From Apostichopus japonicus (Eukaryota > Echinodermata > Holothuroidea > Aspidochirotida > Stichopodidae), in contig NC_092562.1 of assembly GCF_037975245.1 (NCBI RefSeq), positions 416,501-480,500 of the forward strand: a stretch of 64,000 nt of DNA, written 5' to 3'. Below are positions 9,961-24,065 of the stretch, piece after piece. The notes beneath the pieces are model-generated. The model was not told where the DNA came from and did not search any database. It worked only from the letters and a program-made list of their open reading frames with translations. Made by a program: the position numbers and the translations under genes. Each line of letters starts with the position of its first letter. The first letter of the stretch is position 1.

Positions 9961-12900
9961 GGTACCGTATGTACAACCCCTGGACGGGGCACAGGGGGGG
10001 GGGGGCAATGGAGACCTTCCATGTTTCTATCGAGGGCGCTGTTATGTCGGTCCTAACAGAGTTCGTTGTTAGAGATCTGGGTCTTAATATCTCAATCTAT
10101 GGGCTGGCTGTGAACATATGTTTCAAAAAGATCTGGTATTTCAATGATTACGAAAGAAAATAGTGTATACCACTTGTGAACAACTAGTAAATGCAGTTGT
10201 AAGTCCAGTACATTTCGGAGACTTCGACATCAGTTTTAGCAGACGGGGTGAGACAATGTCCCTGATTGGTTGACCAGCAGACATGCGTAACGAGGCCAAA
10301 TGAACGGTGGGCAACACTTCGTGACTAGATTGTACTAGTTACGAGTTGTAGAAAACATAATATTAACTCGATTGTCCACACTATGTGTGAAGTATGGAAT
10401 GTGCAGTAGGTTGCCTAGAAGTCGCCGTCAGCGGTTCCTCCATGGAAATCTCAAAGATTCCAGAGACTCTTCTCATTTTTCGCGGAACTAGATAGGACCG
10501 ATATGACACCGCCCTCAGTTGGTTCAGGGCGTGGCTGGAGATGCTCATTAGGGGGCCAGAGGACAATACGATAAATAATAACGGATCCTCATTTTCAAGT
10601 TATACTTAAGGCAAAATAAAGACGTCAAAATAGGAGCCCGGTGATATAGTTGGGCTCTTTCTTAAGGGTGAAGGGCAGAAATAAGTTCTTATAGTTTGAT
10701 GTTATTACCATTTAATTAGTTAAAGGCTTTAATTCCGCATATATCCGAATGGGTAGTTAGTTAGGTGAACATGAACCCTTCGGTGTCGGCGTATTATTTG
10801 CCTAATTTCTTTAGATTACTTATAGAAATTTGCAGGGGGTAGGGTAGGGGTGCGGTCTGTCGGAGATGGTCCATCCAATGCCGTCACTTTTTGGGATGTA
10901 TCTATTCGTAGAAGAGGAAGGAAGCCGGCGAATACCAAAATTCTTGCCGAGCTGGTCTATATAAAACGTAATAAGATGTCTGAAAAATTTATTGACAGTT
11001 AATGCCACTAGTCCTTGCCACTTCATTAATTAGAGGAGTGAGAGTAGGGGGTTCATTGATTTGTTGAAACGCTCTCAAACTTGTTTTTCTATATTGACCG
11101 ATTTACTATAATTCACCCTTAATCCCTAACCCCTTATCCCCTACTAAACAATGAATTCCATATGTTATGAGGCTTTGTGCTACCTTTTGGTAACAATTGA
11201 TACAACGATAATTGTGTCCAAGATTATCCTCCCTCTCCCGAACCTCCACCTACCCCCCCCCCCTTCATATTCCACATTATTTCTACCTATATAGCAAACA
11301 CTGCGGTAGTTCCTAGCAGCCAGAATTCCATTTGTTTGTTACTAAAAAATTGATCACCATAACATGACATTGACAAAGAAATAAATACCCCCAAAAAAGA
11401 AGAAGAAGAGGTAATGGAAATAGAGGGCGTAACAAGATTTAAATAGCCTTTTTTAATCTCATGTGTGAACGTCTCACACGAGGTCATTTTAATTGCAATA
11501 ATATCATCGTGTACTATAAACTTGTAAAGAAAGATATCAGATTTTTGAGGGGATGAACTTCAATTTCATGTAATGTATGTCTTTCGTGGTTTTGATTTAC
11601 TTTGACTTTTTTCCCTTTCTTTCCTTTGTTTGTTTTTTGTTTTCTGTTTATCTTCTTCATTTCGGTCTTTCTAATTTCTGAGGTGAGGGCTTTATAATAG
11701 TGTTTGACTTCACATAAAAAAAAAGCTAGCTGATATTTATTTCAAATACAATATCGATAGTTCGAAAGAGCATAGTTCTATTATTTATCAATATTAATGT
11801 TTTCAAAATAGAGATACATTTATTCATCTAACAAAGATTTTAGCAAACAAATGAAATAAGGACAACAACTTATTATCATTTGGTTTATATCTTGATAGAA
11901 ATATCTTGTAAACTATTTATGGAAAATAGAAGCTGCAGGAATGAACGAACTTTAATATTTCATTGTTCATTCATATTTTTTTTTTATTTTTTAGAATATC
12001 AACAAAATTTTATTGCAATCAATATAGTCTATGATATGAAGTAATCATGTGCATGGTTATCAAAGGTTTCGGTTTTACAGGCGTGTATCTCTTTGCATGC
12101 ATATTTTCATTAATGGTAATAGCACTGCGTTCATCAAACATGCGATAAAAGACTACTCTGTTTGACTGTAACATGCTATCAGAACGCCAGTAAAGGCTAG
12201 GCTGCTTGCCTAACGGTAAGCTTAATCTAAAAAAGGCTGGTTTACTGACCTACCGTTCTGTTATTCCTTCATACCCAGGTAAAGTTGCGAATTCTTTTTG
12301 CAAATACCTTCAGATCCATGGGAAATAAGGTACATTACCCAGTCATATGTAGAGTAGGACCTACTTCCTTTATTATGACGTAATTCATTGAGTGAGTATA
12401 TAGAGATGCACACGTACAGCTCTGTTTAAGTGAGTTTAGTACATTACCGGACCCATGATATTATAAAGGAGGGGCTACCTGGAGTCGTGGAAGTCGACGC
12501 CCATGCCGGGCGGTTCTGGGCGTGTTAGAAGTATGAGACGTCAGATTGTGCACTAAGATGCTTCTTTATAGACAATTAGGTTGTGCTAATAACTACTTCC
12601 GTATTTTTCGCTTGTTATAGTAAGTGTGGGCGGGTGTGTGCGCACGCCCACGACCACCCCTCCCCCCAATTGGATGCATATCGGTAGTAAGAACCCGGAT
12701 TCGAGGATTTATACTATTTTTGGATTAGACGGAGTCAAATCCGGTGACGTGTAAATCTGAATATAACGTATCATAACTTTTAATTATATTGCGGAAGTAC
12801 TATACCTGAGTGTAAGCATTTTATCTGAATTTACGTCACATTAAATACTCGCATATGATTGGATAAAAAATCTCCCATGGACGGTCAGTGTATACTGCAG

Positions 12901-15300
12901 AAGAAGCAAAAAAAAACATCGCATTCGTGTAAATCCAAACAGGCTAGGTTTCTTGCCTACCGTTCACCCGCAATTTATGATGAGACCGTTTCATATTCGA
13001 TTTTGTTACAAATACGGCGGGTTTGAAATTGCATTACGGAAGAAAGATTCACTGCAGAAAGAAGACCGAACGTAGACATATAGACATTTGTAAAATATTT
13101 TCTCTTTCCGATTTTCACGCTGTTCATTTAACGCTGTAATGAAAGATTGGAGTTTTGTCAGTTTCCTTCAGTGTACATATTTCTGTTGTGAGAACTTGGA
13201 TTTATTGTGAAGTAGAGTGAAATTTCCCGAGTTGTTATATGAAGCTTTGGTTTAACCCTTTGTAAATATAATTTATCAAGATTATGTATCGTAAAATAAT
13301 GGTATAATGCACAAGTTATGCACGTTATTATCATGCCTGTTTTGAGGGGATGGATGGTTCATTTGGTAAAGAATGGAATATTGTAAGTATAATATTGCAA
13401 GTGTTTCCTGTTCTCTTTCGTGTTCCTGTCTTTAATTTTGTAAGTATATACGTAAAAGTGAGCAGGGCGTGTGCATGGGAAAGGGTGGTACTTAAACAAA
13501 AAACCCTGTAATCTCGTTAAGATATCCTCAAACAATGTTTATTGATCAAATGAATCATATAGGCCTAGATATACCTATAACTGTATTTTTCATGCTAAGC
13601 TTGTGTTCGAATATTAGATCATCCTGATTAATCAATTTAAATATAATAAAAGGCTTATCAACCGATAAACTCTTTGGACACGTGAACGTTTGCCCCTCCC
13701 CCACCTCTCATCCCCCTCCCCCAACGGTGATATTTATTTGCGGAACACCATGAACATGGTATACAATATAGGTATGGAAACCTTCAATGCCGGCGAAATG
13801 TTAAAAATATTCAATTAAACTCTTACAGTTTTATTATTTTTACTGAGTACTCACTTGTTTCTCACCAAAGTACAGAACTAACTTTTGAATATGATTATTT
13901 GTAGAATGATATAACATTTTCGTAGTTTGTAAATAAATAAGAAAGTGCTCACCATTTTACATTACTTCCATATCAGATGTTTCATATTACAAACTTAATA
14001 TGAAGTCAACGAGTCATCACTCTCCCGCCCAAAAAATTGAATTCATCAAATTTGACAAATAGGCCTGAATCATTTTGTAATTTTGTAAATTTAAATTGAT
14101 AGCTACAGAGGTTCTGACACTGAGACGGTTATTTTGAATCGATATTAGTTTTAATGGTTGTTTTTTATTATTTTAAATTTACCTTGACTACAGTTATCGC
14201 AGTAAAATGCCAAACTAATTTAATATCATGATTTACATCATCATCCAAAATCTCGAGGTTCTAATGTTCTTAATTCCGATAAAACCTTTCAAAAGACATG
14301 TTGATCATTTCAACATTTCATGGCATTATACCGCCAACTTTGTAAAAATCTCAACAACTCAACAAAATAACTACATAATCAAATTTCGAGATTCTTAGTA
14401 CTGGCTTTGTATTTGAAGATGTAAATATGTAACATACAAGGACTGCAAATTCCAACCACCTTACTAAAATCGGTCGGATACTAAAATGATTTCGACATAA
14501 CATCTGATAACTGGCAACGTGAAGACGTGACTAAGTTGACGCATGGACGATTAGCTGATGTTTGAAATCCAAACTAGATTGTTTTTTAAGGCATACAACA
14601 TATCAACATTATTTTTTTTGTGCCTAAAACGTCCTTTTAATGTTATCGATATTGTCCATATACCAGTATGTACAGAAAAATATTGAAAAGAGGGCATTCT
14701 TCTCTTACAGTAACCTAGAGTTCCTTTATAGAAAAGGAACTTTACAGTAACCCCTTCCACTAAATTTCAAAGTTTACAAATTTACAACAGTAAGAACCTA
14801 AATATTTAGACTAAACATGATTTTCTTTGAAAAAGAAATGATGTAGCGCCACCAACATGTTTCGGGCTGAGATTGGCTGTGCATGTACCGGTAAACAGTT
14901 ATACGTTAAAAAGGTCACCCAAGTATCCGTCTTTACCTCGTTGGATAAAAATTTGCAAAGCGACTAACAAAAAGAAAGCGACTGAACAAGTCTGTTAATA
15001 TGGTTATCATCATGCCACAAAATATGGCAGGAAAACAGATCATAACCTTACAGTCATTTCATTTACCCAAAAATACGCAACGATCCAGTGTCAACAATAA
15101 ACAGGATTAGTAGACCTTCCAAAACATACGGTATCCTTAGCAAAACATAATCCAAGATATATTACGTTTTCTAATTCACATATATTTATTAGGTATCGCC
15201 ACCAAATAAAAGCAATGGTACTTGGAATCTTGAGTTCACTTGTTCGAATGCCATTCCAGCCAAAACAAATTCTTGTTTTCAAATAAAGGAACCTTCATTT
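9961..15300. other. Intergenic region without recognised genes
   Basis: No frame here has a recognisable motif or good splice context. A fragment near 12461-12500 matches 8003-8046 in inverted orientation. C-rich runs lie at about 11251-11262 and 13694-13720. CpG content is still high on the left and falls further right. Confidence 0.55.
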
Positions 15301-17561
15301 ACATGCATCATCCCCACTTACTCGGTAGAAACCCATGTTCCTCTGTATTATATACTCGAGAATTTAACGACCTATTACGAAAACCTTGTCTCAATACTTC
15401 GAGGCTACCGTAGTTTAATCGGTACAGGTATGTATTTTGGTATGTTAAGCCTACTTCGAGCCACACCGGCTTCTCGATGTCTTTTTAACTCATGGACAAT
15501 CTATTGTAAGATTTTACGTATCTTTGGTTACATAGCAAGCCTAACGTTAGGCTACTAAATTACTGTTCAAGGAAAACTTTTCGCGAAAATATTCAATATT
15601 TGTGGAATACTTGCTGCAGGTTTGCATATGCCGCTCATAACGAGGTTGTAAATTTCTCCAGAGACACTTCTTTAGTGGTACGTATCTTTCATTATGTTAC
15701 GCTTCAAAAACTTTCGGGGTTGAACTTGAATGTATTGATTCGTAGGCATAAGTAACTTAGGCTACTGTCGCCTAGGCTAGGCCTAACTTAGTGCATGTAT
15801 ATCGACTATTTTTCAAGACCAATGTTAGCTTACTTTTAGGCCAAAATGGAAATGCACACAAATTGAAATGTGGCATAGCCATCACCAAGTGCAAATAGCA
15901 GTATTTGCGCAAGAATTATTGTTGTAACGTTAAGTAGGACAGTTGCAGTCATATGTAACACATTGATGTACAGTTTACTTGACACTGACAGTCTTGAGAT
16001 CAATTTTATGAGAACTTTTTACGGTAGAATACGGTTGTGTACACTAACTTCACATGACCTTTACCTTCGGGTAGGCTTCTGTGTTAGTGAAGAAGTTGCT
16101 ATTGAAGTCACAATCATAAGTTTAAGGTAATATTGTGCGTAAATGGGAATTTTTAAAAACTTTGTTTATTTTCTGTCAAAACAAGATGGTCCCTATTGTT
16201 CATAACATTAGTACCAATTTCAAGAATACATGATTTAGCTGTAGGTATGTTATCCACTTTAACATTAGCTAGCTGCTGTCTTTGTTACTCAAGATATTTT
16301 CCAACACAATTGTGGGAGAAACTTTTTCTCAGTCCAAAGTTTTCTCCTGGGGTGACTACACTGGTGGCTCCATCAAGACTTGAATTCTTTTATTGCGTGT
16401 ATACTGTGTGTATCGAATGGGTAGTGTGTGTGTATGAGATGATGTAGCGGGCTCCGTGGACTTACACGGTAGGGGGGGGGGTATTCTATAGTTAGCGAGG
16501 TATTCTCTAGTTGTACCCAATTTTGATCCACACAGCCTCAACAGAAAACCAAAATTTTCACACTGAAAGCATCTAGCACCAAGTCAGTATATTCTGTGAC
16601 ATTTTCACACATTATTTTAGCATTAGTTACCTGAATTGAACTAGAAAATTTAAGAACCCTTGCGAGAGGTAATGGAAATTTTCCTTGCTTTGAGTGTGTT
16701 GACACAAGACTTTTTACAAGTATAAAAATCTATCATGTTCTGGCTGAATCTGATCAGAAGTGAAAGTGAAATCTCATTACTTGGAAAGATGTAGTCACAG
16801 ATCCTCATTGCCCTTGATCCTTCAAACTAAAGATCATTTGTTCCCTTAAGTAGCATTGTAAAATTCTATACCATCCTAATACTATCATTGCATCAATTGG
16901 AAACAATGTTGTAAGTGTATGGCAAATCAAGTAACAATTTATGCCTGCTGTCCTGTGTGCTCATATTGTACAAGTATACATTCGAGTTAGTCTTAACAGC
17001 CTCCTTCATAACTCATTAGCTTTACATACCCTAAATAGTCCTATTTGATTTTTTTTCCAAACAAATGAATAAACTGGCCTTTTTGAATTTAAACTACAAA
17101 AATGCTTAAAAAATGGAGGGGCTCTTAGCAGTTGATCCCCGTCTAGTCGAACAGTATAAAGCAAATGAAGCTTTAATGGGGTACTTCTATTGTCAAACAT
17201 CCTTTTTTGCTTAGATTGTAGTCCAAGGTTCTGAAACTCCTGAACTAACTGTTCTAACATTCAAACTTTTGAAGGCTAGTTTACTTTCTAGATTTAGTTT
17301 TTCCAAGTAGAATTGAATTTATGGAACAATAATTAACACTTAAATTCCATTATCTAAAATGAGCAGTGCTTCATGCATAAAACATGGTCAAACTTTACAC
17401 AAGATTAAACATGCATACTTCCAGTTGTTTGAGATTGAATTAAAAATTGGGAAAAGTTACCCAGCCTCAAAATTGCTAAATGTATCTGCAAACTTCAAAA
17501 CAGATTATACCTTGACTAAAGAGTTGTAAATCATAATAGGTTCTTTGACTTGCCCATTTGG
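15300..17561. promoter_or_regulatory. CpG transition zone; possible start of the ARHGAP29/45-like transcript
   Basis: CpG remains common to about 15.8 kb and becomes rare to the right of about 16.1 kb. In genomes with gene-body methylation this pattern often marks the 5' end of a methylated gene. I cannot point to a start site or a non-coding first exon, so this is a weak inference. Confidence 0.25.
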
Positions 17562-17937
17562 CATAGGCGTAGGAGGCGGGGGGGGGGGGGGCTGCAGCCC
17601 CCCCAAACAAATTTTTGTGAAAATTTGGGCAATGTGCTGAGAATTTTTCGGGCACTTACTGAAAGAAAAATAATTTGAAATGTGTTTTTCAATGGTTAAA
17701 CTGATATTATTTTTATCATGGTTATAGTAACGACTTCCCTATTAATTATAACCAATATGGAAGGGTTATAACATGGCAAATGATTGCATGTTATCTGCAT
17801 GCGATGTAATAACAGATGCATGCCTATGTTATATGCACATTAAGATGTTGAACGTGCAGAGCGCGCAAAAAATTTTGGTTATATTTTCAAGCTGGTCGTT
17901 ACAGCCCCCCAAATCAAATTGGGCTCCTACGCCTATG
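17562..17937. mobile_element. hAT-like MITE with 14-bp terminal inverted repeats and 8-bp target duplication
   Basis: The ends are CATAGGCGTAGGAG (17562-17575) and its exact reverse complement CTCCTACGCCTATG (17924-17937). The flanking octamer CCATTTGG is repeated at 17554-17561 and 17938-17945. An 8-bp duplication and terminal CA/TG fit the hAT superfamily. The 376-bp body has G- and C-runs near the ends and no transposase, so it is non-autonomous. Exact ends and an intact duplication suggest a fairly recent insertion. Confidence 0.88.
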
Positions 17938-18368
17938 CCATTTGGGGATGTCCCATTCACAATTAAGAGCTAGACAAGCAACAACTTGAGTTAATAAAGC
18001 AACTACTTTCGTTTTGCAAGTAAGTGAACCCTTGCATGTCAAGGGGCTAAAACATTCTACTGTGAGATCATACACTGTACAGTAGAGTGCAGTTAATGTT
18101 AACAATCTAAAACATTCTTCATAGAACTTTATTAATTTAAGATGTTAATTTTGCTTGTTACAGCATACATGTAAGGTGTTAAGGTTCAGTGTAGAATGAA
18201 GAATGTATGACACAGTCAGTTTGCGATAGTAAGAGTATTAATGTTCTTTTCAAGGTTCAACCAGATTTTGTCAGAAATAGAAAGAAGTATACTTGTAAAG
18301 TTCAGTAGTCAAACTCCTCGAAGCAAGGAAAAATCTCCCTCACTTAGCACATGCATTATAGTATAATT

Positions 18369-18990
18369 ATGCTAAATGAGTCGAATAATCCATAAAAGTG
18401 CCTCAAAATATAAAAACATTTCACTGCACATGGCAATTTTGGCCGTTTCTGTGAAGGATTTGTACAGTAGATAAGATAAGATAAGATAAACTTTATTAAA
18501 CCCCACAAAGGGTAATTGAATGCTCGTATAAAACAAGTATATATAACATCTAAAAAAAAGATTAAATTTACTGTCATATATTTATGCATTAAAGCTATCC
18601 ACAACAGTGCCTAATAATATAACAACGTTTTCTTGTTTCACTGTGTCAGTTTTGGCCATTTCTGTGAAGGTTTGTAGATTAAAATTACTGTCTAATAATT
18701 GTGCATTAAAGTTTACTGTCATATAAATATGCTAAACAGGTGGAGTAATTCACAACAGTGCCTCAATGTATAGAAACGTTTTCTTGTTTCACTGTGTCAA
18801 TTTTGGCCGTTTCTGTGAAGGTCTTGTGGATTAAAATTACTGTCTAATAATTGTGCATTAAAGTTTACTGTCATATAAATATGCTAAACAGGTGGAATAA
18901 TCCACAACAGTGCCTAGAAATATTAAAACGTTTTCTTGTTTCACTGTGTCAATTTTGGCTGTTTCTGTGAAGGTCTCAAGTGTGGATTAA
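18369..18990. repeat. Tandem repeat of about 130-165 bp, 4 copies, with an inserted element
   Basis: Copies start near 18369, 18597, 18730 and 18890. Each carries CACAACAGTGCCT (or a variant), TTTTCTTGTTTCACTGTGTC and TTTTGGCCGTTTCTGTGAAG. The first copy is interrupted at 18469-18560 by unrelated sequence. Confidence 0.8.
18469..18560 (-). mobile_element. 3' end fragment of a non-LTR retroposon-like element
   Basis: Read on the - strand it ends with AATAAAG and then TTTATC followed by TTATC repeats, a usual 3' terminus of some LINE/SINE groups in marine animals. It splits the first copy of the tandem repeat. Only about 90 bp are present and the family cannot be named. Confidence 0.5.
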
Positions 18991-21900
18991 AATTGTGATT
19001 GAAAAAGTGGACCTTACAAGTGGACTCATGAACATGGCAAGGAAAGTGACTATCAGTGCAACTGCAACACAAGGGAACTTAGGGGATAAATGACGTCACA
19101 GTACACCACCATACTACATTGAAATGTAACCTTACAGGTACATAGATTTGTATCTAGTGATTTGTGCCACATGCGCACCTATATAGCAATATACTCTGCG
19201 ATCACAGTAGATCTGAATAAATTATTTACCATATCTGAATAAATTATTTACCGTTCTGTCAAAGTATGTAAATCTTGATTTGAACGAACCTTATAAGATA
19301 CAGGGTATTGATTTGTCTGTTCTCATATCATTCTTTATTGACTGATAATCTATTGAAGATAAACAGTTCGTTGTGTTGCGGTAATCTATTGAAGATAAAC
19401 AGTCGTTGTGTGGTGGTTTCAAGGATCTTTTGTTATGTTTTGGATGAGGGTTTACACTACAATAAAAGACTGTTTAACTCTGTTACACTACAGTACTTAA
19501 CAAAGTACAGTGTCTCAGCTTGGAATGTTTTTAGCTCTGAACTAAAACATCAACAGAACACAGCTCAGTGGAAATGAAATGGTATGTATAACACAGTGTT
19601 TGTGTTGGTTTGCAGAAAGCATTCTTTCCTGGAACTACTGTAGGCGTCAATAGAGCTGGTTGTTCAAGATTAGCCGAGACCGTAAACTTAATTGCGTATC
19701 TCTCTGAAATGGATAGTTTGGACATTTTAATGTCAGATCAAACTATTAAGAAGGAGCGTTTCTAAGTTACAATTGGTCTGTAGAATATGTACGTGCATTA
19801 AAAGTCAATTTTGAAAGAATACATTTATCAGTTTGATTGATAATGATCGCTTTTTTCAAATCATCTTAGTAGAGCCTCGAAGTATGATTGCTAGAGTTGA
19901 GTCGTTCAGTAATGATGCGCTTTCACTTTTACGTGATTTGTGGTTGTCATGTCTCACTTGAAGGCATTAAGCAAGCTCTTTCTTCGTCAGCGAAACCTAG
20001 CACTGAATTATGTTTCCACTTAATTGTGTCCTCAAAAGAGATGTCAAAGTGAGAAAAAGCCGATTTACACTCGATAGCCTTTTAGAAGAACTACATCGCT
20101 TCTCTGAAAGGGTTCAGGCCGAGATTTTAGAATGAATTAAATTTGATTGAGATGAAACGGTGAGACAATGAACTCATCAAAGGTACAACCTAATTACAAG
20201 CTTTCTGTTGGAATTAAATATCTTCGATGCTTTTTGAAAGCATGTATAAGTACTTCACAGCCAGTTTCCCAGGAAATCAACCTGTTCACCTAATTGATGA
20301 AAGAGCTGATAATGTCTACACGGGGAATAATTGAATGTTCTAATTTTGCGTAGCTGTTTTGAAGGCCCTCAACTTTGTTCCATATGTTATACTATGGTTC
20401 CTCTGTACAAACACTAATCTACAATCTTTGCACAAGTTTGTACAGCAATTTGCGAGGCGATGCAGGATAGATTATTCCCTGCTGTGGTCTTTCGTGTTTG
20501 TTGCTAATTTGCAGCAATTCTTGATAAATAATACTTGAGTCTTGAGATACTCTCGTCAAGCTATCTTGGTGCAAAGTTACTAATTCATTAGCACTTACAT
20601 GGTTTGAAGAAATTTGCAGGAATTCCAGGCAAATCTACTGTATTTGTCCAGATATTTTTGTAAAAGTAATTGTGACCAATTTTTACAGAATTCCAATGTT
20701 TGCGACATTTGCGATGATGGAGTGTAAGGAATGTTCAAATTCAGCACAAAAGCCCAAATATAGTATACAGACTACCATTTACAGAACCAAATAAAGTTTG
20801 CAGTAATAAATAGACAACTTTGGACACGTTGACTCCAAATGTTCAATTGAGGAAGACTGCCCCTCATTGTTTTATTTTTGTTGTTGCTAGGCAGCTTTCC
20901 CCCGTCGTATCAAGTGACATCGAGTTGGTTTTCCTAGTATAGCGGATAACTACCAGCAACTTCACCCAAACTTGTTTCATAATTAACAAGCAAGTACCAA
21001 GAGTCAATGATAATATTCCATTTCATGACATCATCAACCGAAAAAAAAAAACATTGGCCCGTCAAAAGGAGTGAACAAATATGAAATAAATAAATAAATG
21101 AGGTACATGAACTCACAAAGGTAGGTTGCTTATAGTTTGGCTTGAGAAATTAAAATTAATGTGACCTGTGTCTACCAGTGAAGTGGAAAAAGTGGAAAAT
21201 GGACGTTCATTACTGTACTTGTTGAAACACTAAAACCAATTGGAGGTGCCTGATGCCAAACCTGGTTATTGTGAAGGGATTTACTTTTCACAAGTGGTAT
21301 GGAATACTGGCGAGATAAAAATACCTCCATTATTTAATTTGTCTACATGTATGTAATATTTTAGAGCTCTGTATAATTATGTGATTGAATATTGGTAAAA
21401 TCTGGCAACACAACGTACAGTAAAGTACAGTATGACCTTTTAAAGACAGACCTGTCACATGGAAAACATATACCGTATATGACTTAAGTAGTAATTAACA
21501 GTAATTAATTAAAAGTTGGATGTAAGATTTGAATATGAAACAGCAATGTGTGGGACACAGATTTTGTATGGTACTCTTAAAGGTCATTTAATTTCAGCCT
21601 TTAAAACAATGGCAACTCAAATATTAAAGCTGCAGTCGGATGCAATTCACATTCGTTATGTACAGTAAGTCTTCAAGTGTGCAAGTACGATTGCTGTGTA
21701 ACAATTAACAGTCAAACCTTTGGAATCTTGTGCATTGTACTGTTAAATTTTCATATAGTAAGTATAGGAAGGAATCATTAAACCATTTGGCTTTCTGGCT
21801 TTAAATATTTCCTGTTATATAAGATTTAACATATATACTGTAAGACAGTAACTTGCTGGTTAAATGTTAAACATTTTACTTTGCTCCTCGCTTACCTGTC

Positions 21901-23722
21901 TCCCCACAACCTTAGAAGTCTTGTTCTACTGTGCCTAGAATGAACTGGTCACCTTTTAACCTCTGTGCGCCCTCTATGAACGACCCCTCCAGTCGATGCC
22001 CTTCCTTCTCATTCTACCACTCAAGAGTGCCTTCGTTTTTCTTTTTTTTTGGGTTGATTTAATAGTATTCGACTTAATTTAATCGGAATGGTTCCTTGGG
22101 ATCTTTGTTTGCCGTTTACTGGGAACAGGAATACTATTACTATTCATGTACAGTATAACCTGATAATCGCACACTACTCATTCTACTGTATCTAATGTAC
22201 AGCAGGTCTCATAGTTAGATTGATTGGATATCCAAGGAATAATTTAGTATTTACATTTTCTGTAGCATTTCCAAAGGCTCCAAACTTTTTCTCTCATTGA
22301 ATGCTATTCTGCTATAGTTTGTGTGTGAAACTGCTCAATATCTTTACACTTGGGTATATATGCAACTTGACCATGATTATGTATAGCATTTTGAGATGTA
22401 TTGTGATAAGTGCTGAATAAATTATTCCCTGTAGGTACAGTATACCATTAAGTTACTACTTATAAGCTTGCTCTGAGTCCGAGTGTTTAATACTATAGCA
22501 ATTCACCATACAGATCCCTAGCATGGAGAGTGTAAGTGGTAATCGTAAATATTGAATTATAATTTCACACAAAAGAGAGAGAGAGAAAGGAAGACCAGAA
22601 TGGACAAATTTTAATTCACACAAATTATCAAAGTGTACAGTATAAAGCATGTACACACTTGTCAAATGTTATCATTTAATTGTGGCATTAAAGAGTTTTG
22701 TGAAGATAACTTGAACAAACAACGTTTTTTTTTTGTATGGCATCTGTGTGTATATGTTTTCATTACGGCATTGTAATTGGTATAGGTGTCACGTTGTTTG
22801 TTCAAAATGGCAGTGTAAACTATTTGAGCATTATAAAATTGGCAATGTTTGCACGGTCTGATAGTAGTTAGCTTTGAAAAGTGCAATTTTATTCAACAAT
22901 CGTAAAGTGATCGCGACTTCATAATATTACCACAGTATATTGCAACATGCTCAATGCTTTTTGTAAAAATCCACTCATATTAATATTTTTACATAAAGTA
23001 GTTAATGACATAGGCTACAACAATTCTGCCAAAGTGTTGCTAAGTGTCTTTGGGCATGGAAATCCTAGGTGGTGCATAAATCTACCCATTATACAGTAGT
23101 CTTTCATGACGTAACATTCCTTTGGTGTTAAAATGTTTCATCCTGGACCAGGGTTGGAAACCTTGCCAAGCAACTGCAGCAGGGTCGGTGTAAAATTCAT
23201 GGTCCTTGCGGTGGAATTGAAAATAATGATAAAATAAAAGTATTTGTAAAAAATTAGGATACTTTAAGATAGGAACATAGGAAAAAATATCATATAAACT
23301 GTGTTCAAATAATTGGAAAAATTTGAATTGTCAGATTTTTCTTTTACATTGCAAGGTACACCTGTGTATCAGCAGTGCTCTGTTAATTGTTCATTGCAAG
23401 GTACAGTACACCTGTGTATCAGCAGTGCTCTGTTAATTGTCTGCTTTGCATAAAACAGTGGGAAATCGTCCATACAGCTACCAAACATGTTCGTAGCAAA
23501 TTCAGCAAGGTGGTCCAAGGTCCCTGTCTTGGCATATGATCTCAATCTGATCCGAAACAAAGGACAAGGTTTTTGTAACACAGATGAAAATATGCACAAT
23601 GTACTCACATCAAACACAGACAACTTGTGAGTCGACATACAAATTATGTAAAATGGTTGTGGAATATACTCACTAAAAGTTCACATGAAATGATGAGTAA
23701 AATTGTTGTGATTTGTTTGCAG
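18991..23722. other. Non-coding region, probably intronic or 5' flank of the ARHGAP29/45-like gene
   Basis: Small duplications only: ATCTGAATAAATTATTTACC twice near 19211 and 19231, a ~33-bp pair near 19347 and 19382, and a ~45-bp tandem duplication at 23347-23440. A copy of the dispersed family R2 lies at 21876-22033. No coding exon recognised. Confidence 0.55.
21876..22033 (+). repeat. Dispersed repeat family R2, copy 1
   Basis: About 155 bp starting TTACTTTGCTCCTCGCTTAC. It contains CTGTCTCCCCACAACCTTAG, CCTTTTAAC, CCCTCTATGAACGACCCCTC and TTCTCATTCTACCA. The same string of phrases occurs at 43267-43420, 46665-46828 and 51886-52010, always in this orientation. No coding frame. Confidence 0.85.
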
Positions 23723-24065
23723 AATTGACCTCTCTGGAACAACGCTGGTGTAACTCACTGCACGAACAGACTTCAGTGCAGGCTGCCTCCAATCCGAAGG
23801 AATTATCCAGCAGACCCTGACAAAGTTTTTCACATTACATGAGAATAGAGGAGGAGCAGCATTCATCGTCAATAAGAGGCTGCGAGGAGCATGTAGGACG
23901 ACACCGCATGAATATATTCTGTCGCCATGATAACACTTCTCTGTAGATAGGAGAACTCCTCGGGAGAAGATGTCGACTGTCGGGAAATTATTTTCAGGTT
24001 CCAAGAGACAGAAGAGTCAGAAGAGTGAAGATGCGGGAATAGAGGGACAGGAGATGCCATCAGCG
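23723..24065 (+). CDS. Candidate upstream first coding exon of the ARHGAP29/45-like gene (ATG at 23970)
   Basis: An acceptor-like TTGTTTGCAG ends at 23722 and a strong donor GTGAGT starts at 24066. ATG 23970 is the first in its frame after a stop at 23931-23933. It gives 32 codons, MSTVGKLFSGSKRQKSQKSE and onward, basic and Ser-rich, ending in phase 0 so that it can join 44689 or 46889 in frame. The 247 nt before the ATG would be 5' UTR with several short upstream ATGs. The exon is moderately CpG-rich against its surroundings. It could belong to a different transcript; there is no conserved motif to prove the link. Confidence 0.45.

Noticed and set aside
23369-24060. Three - strand frames of 63-107 codons opposite the candidate first exon
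   Set aside because: They overlap a better + strand exon with good splice sites and carry no known motif.
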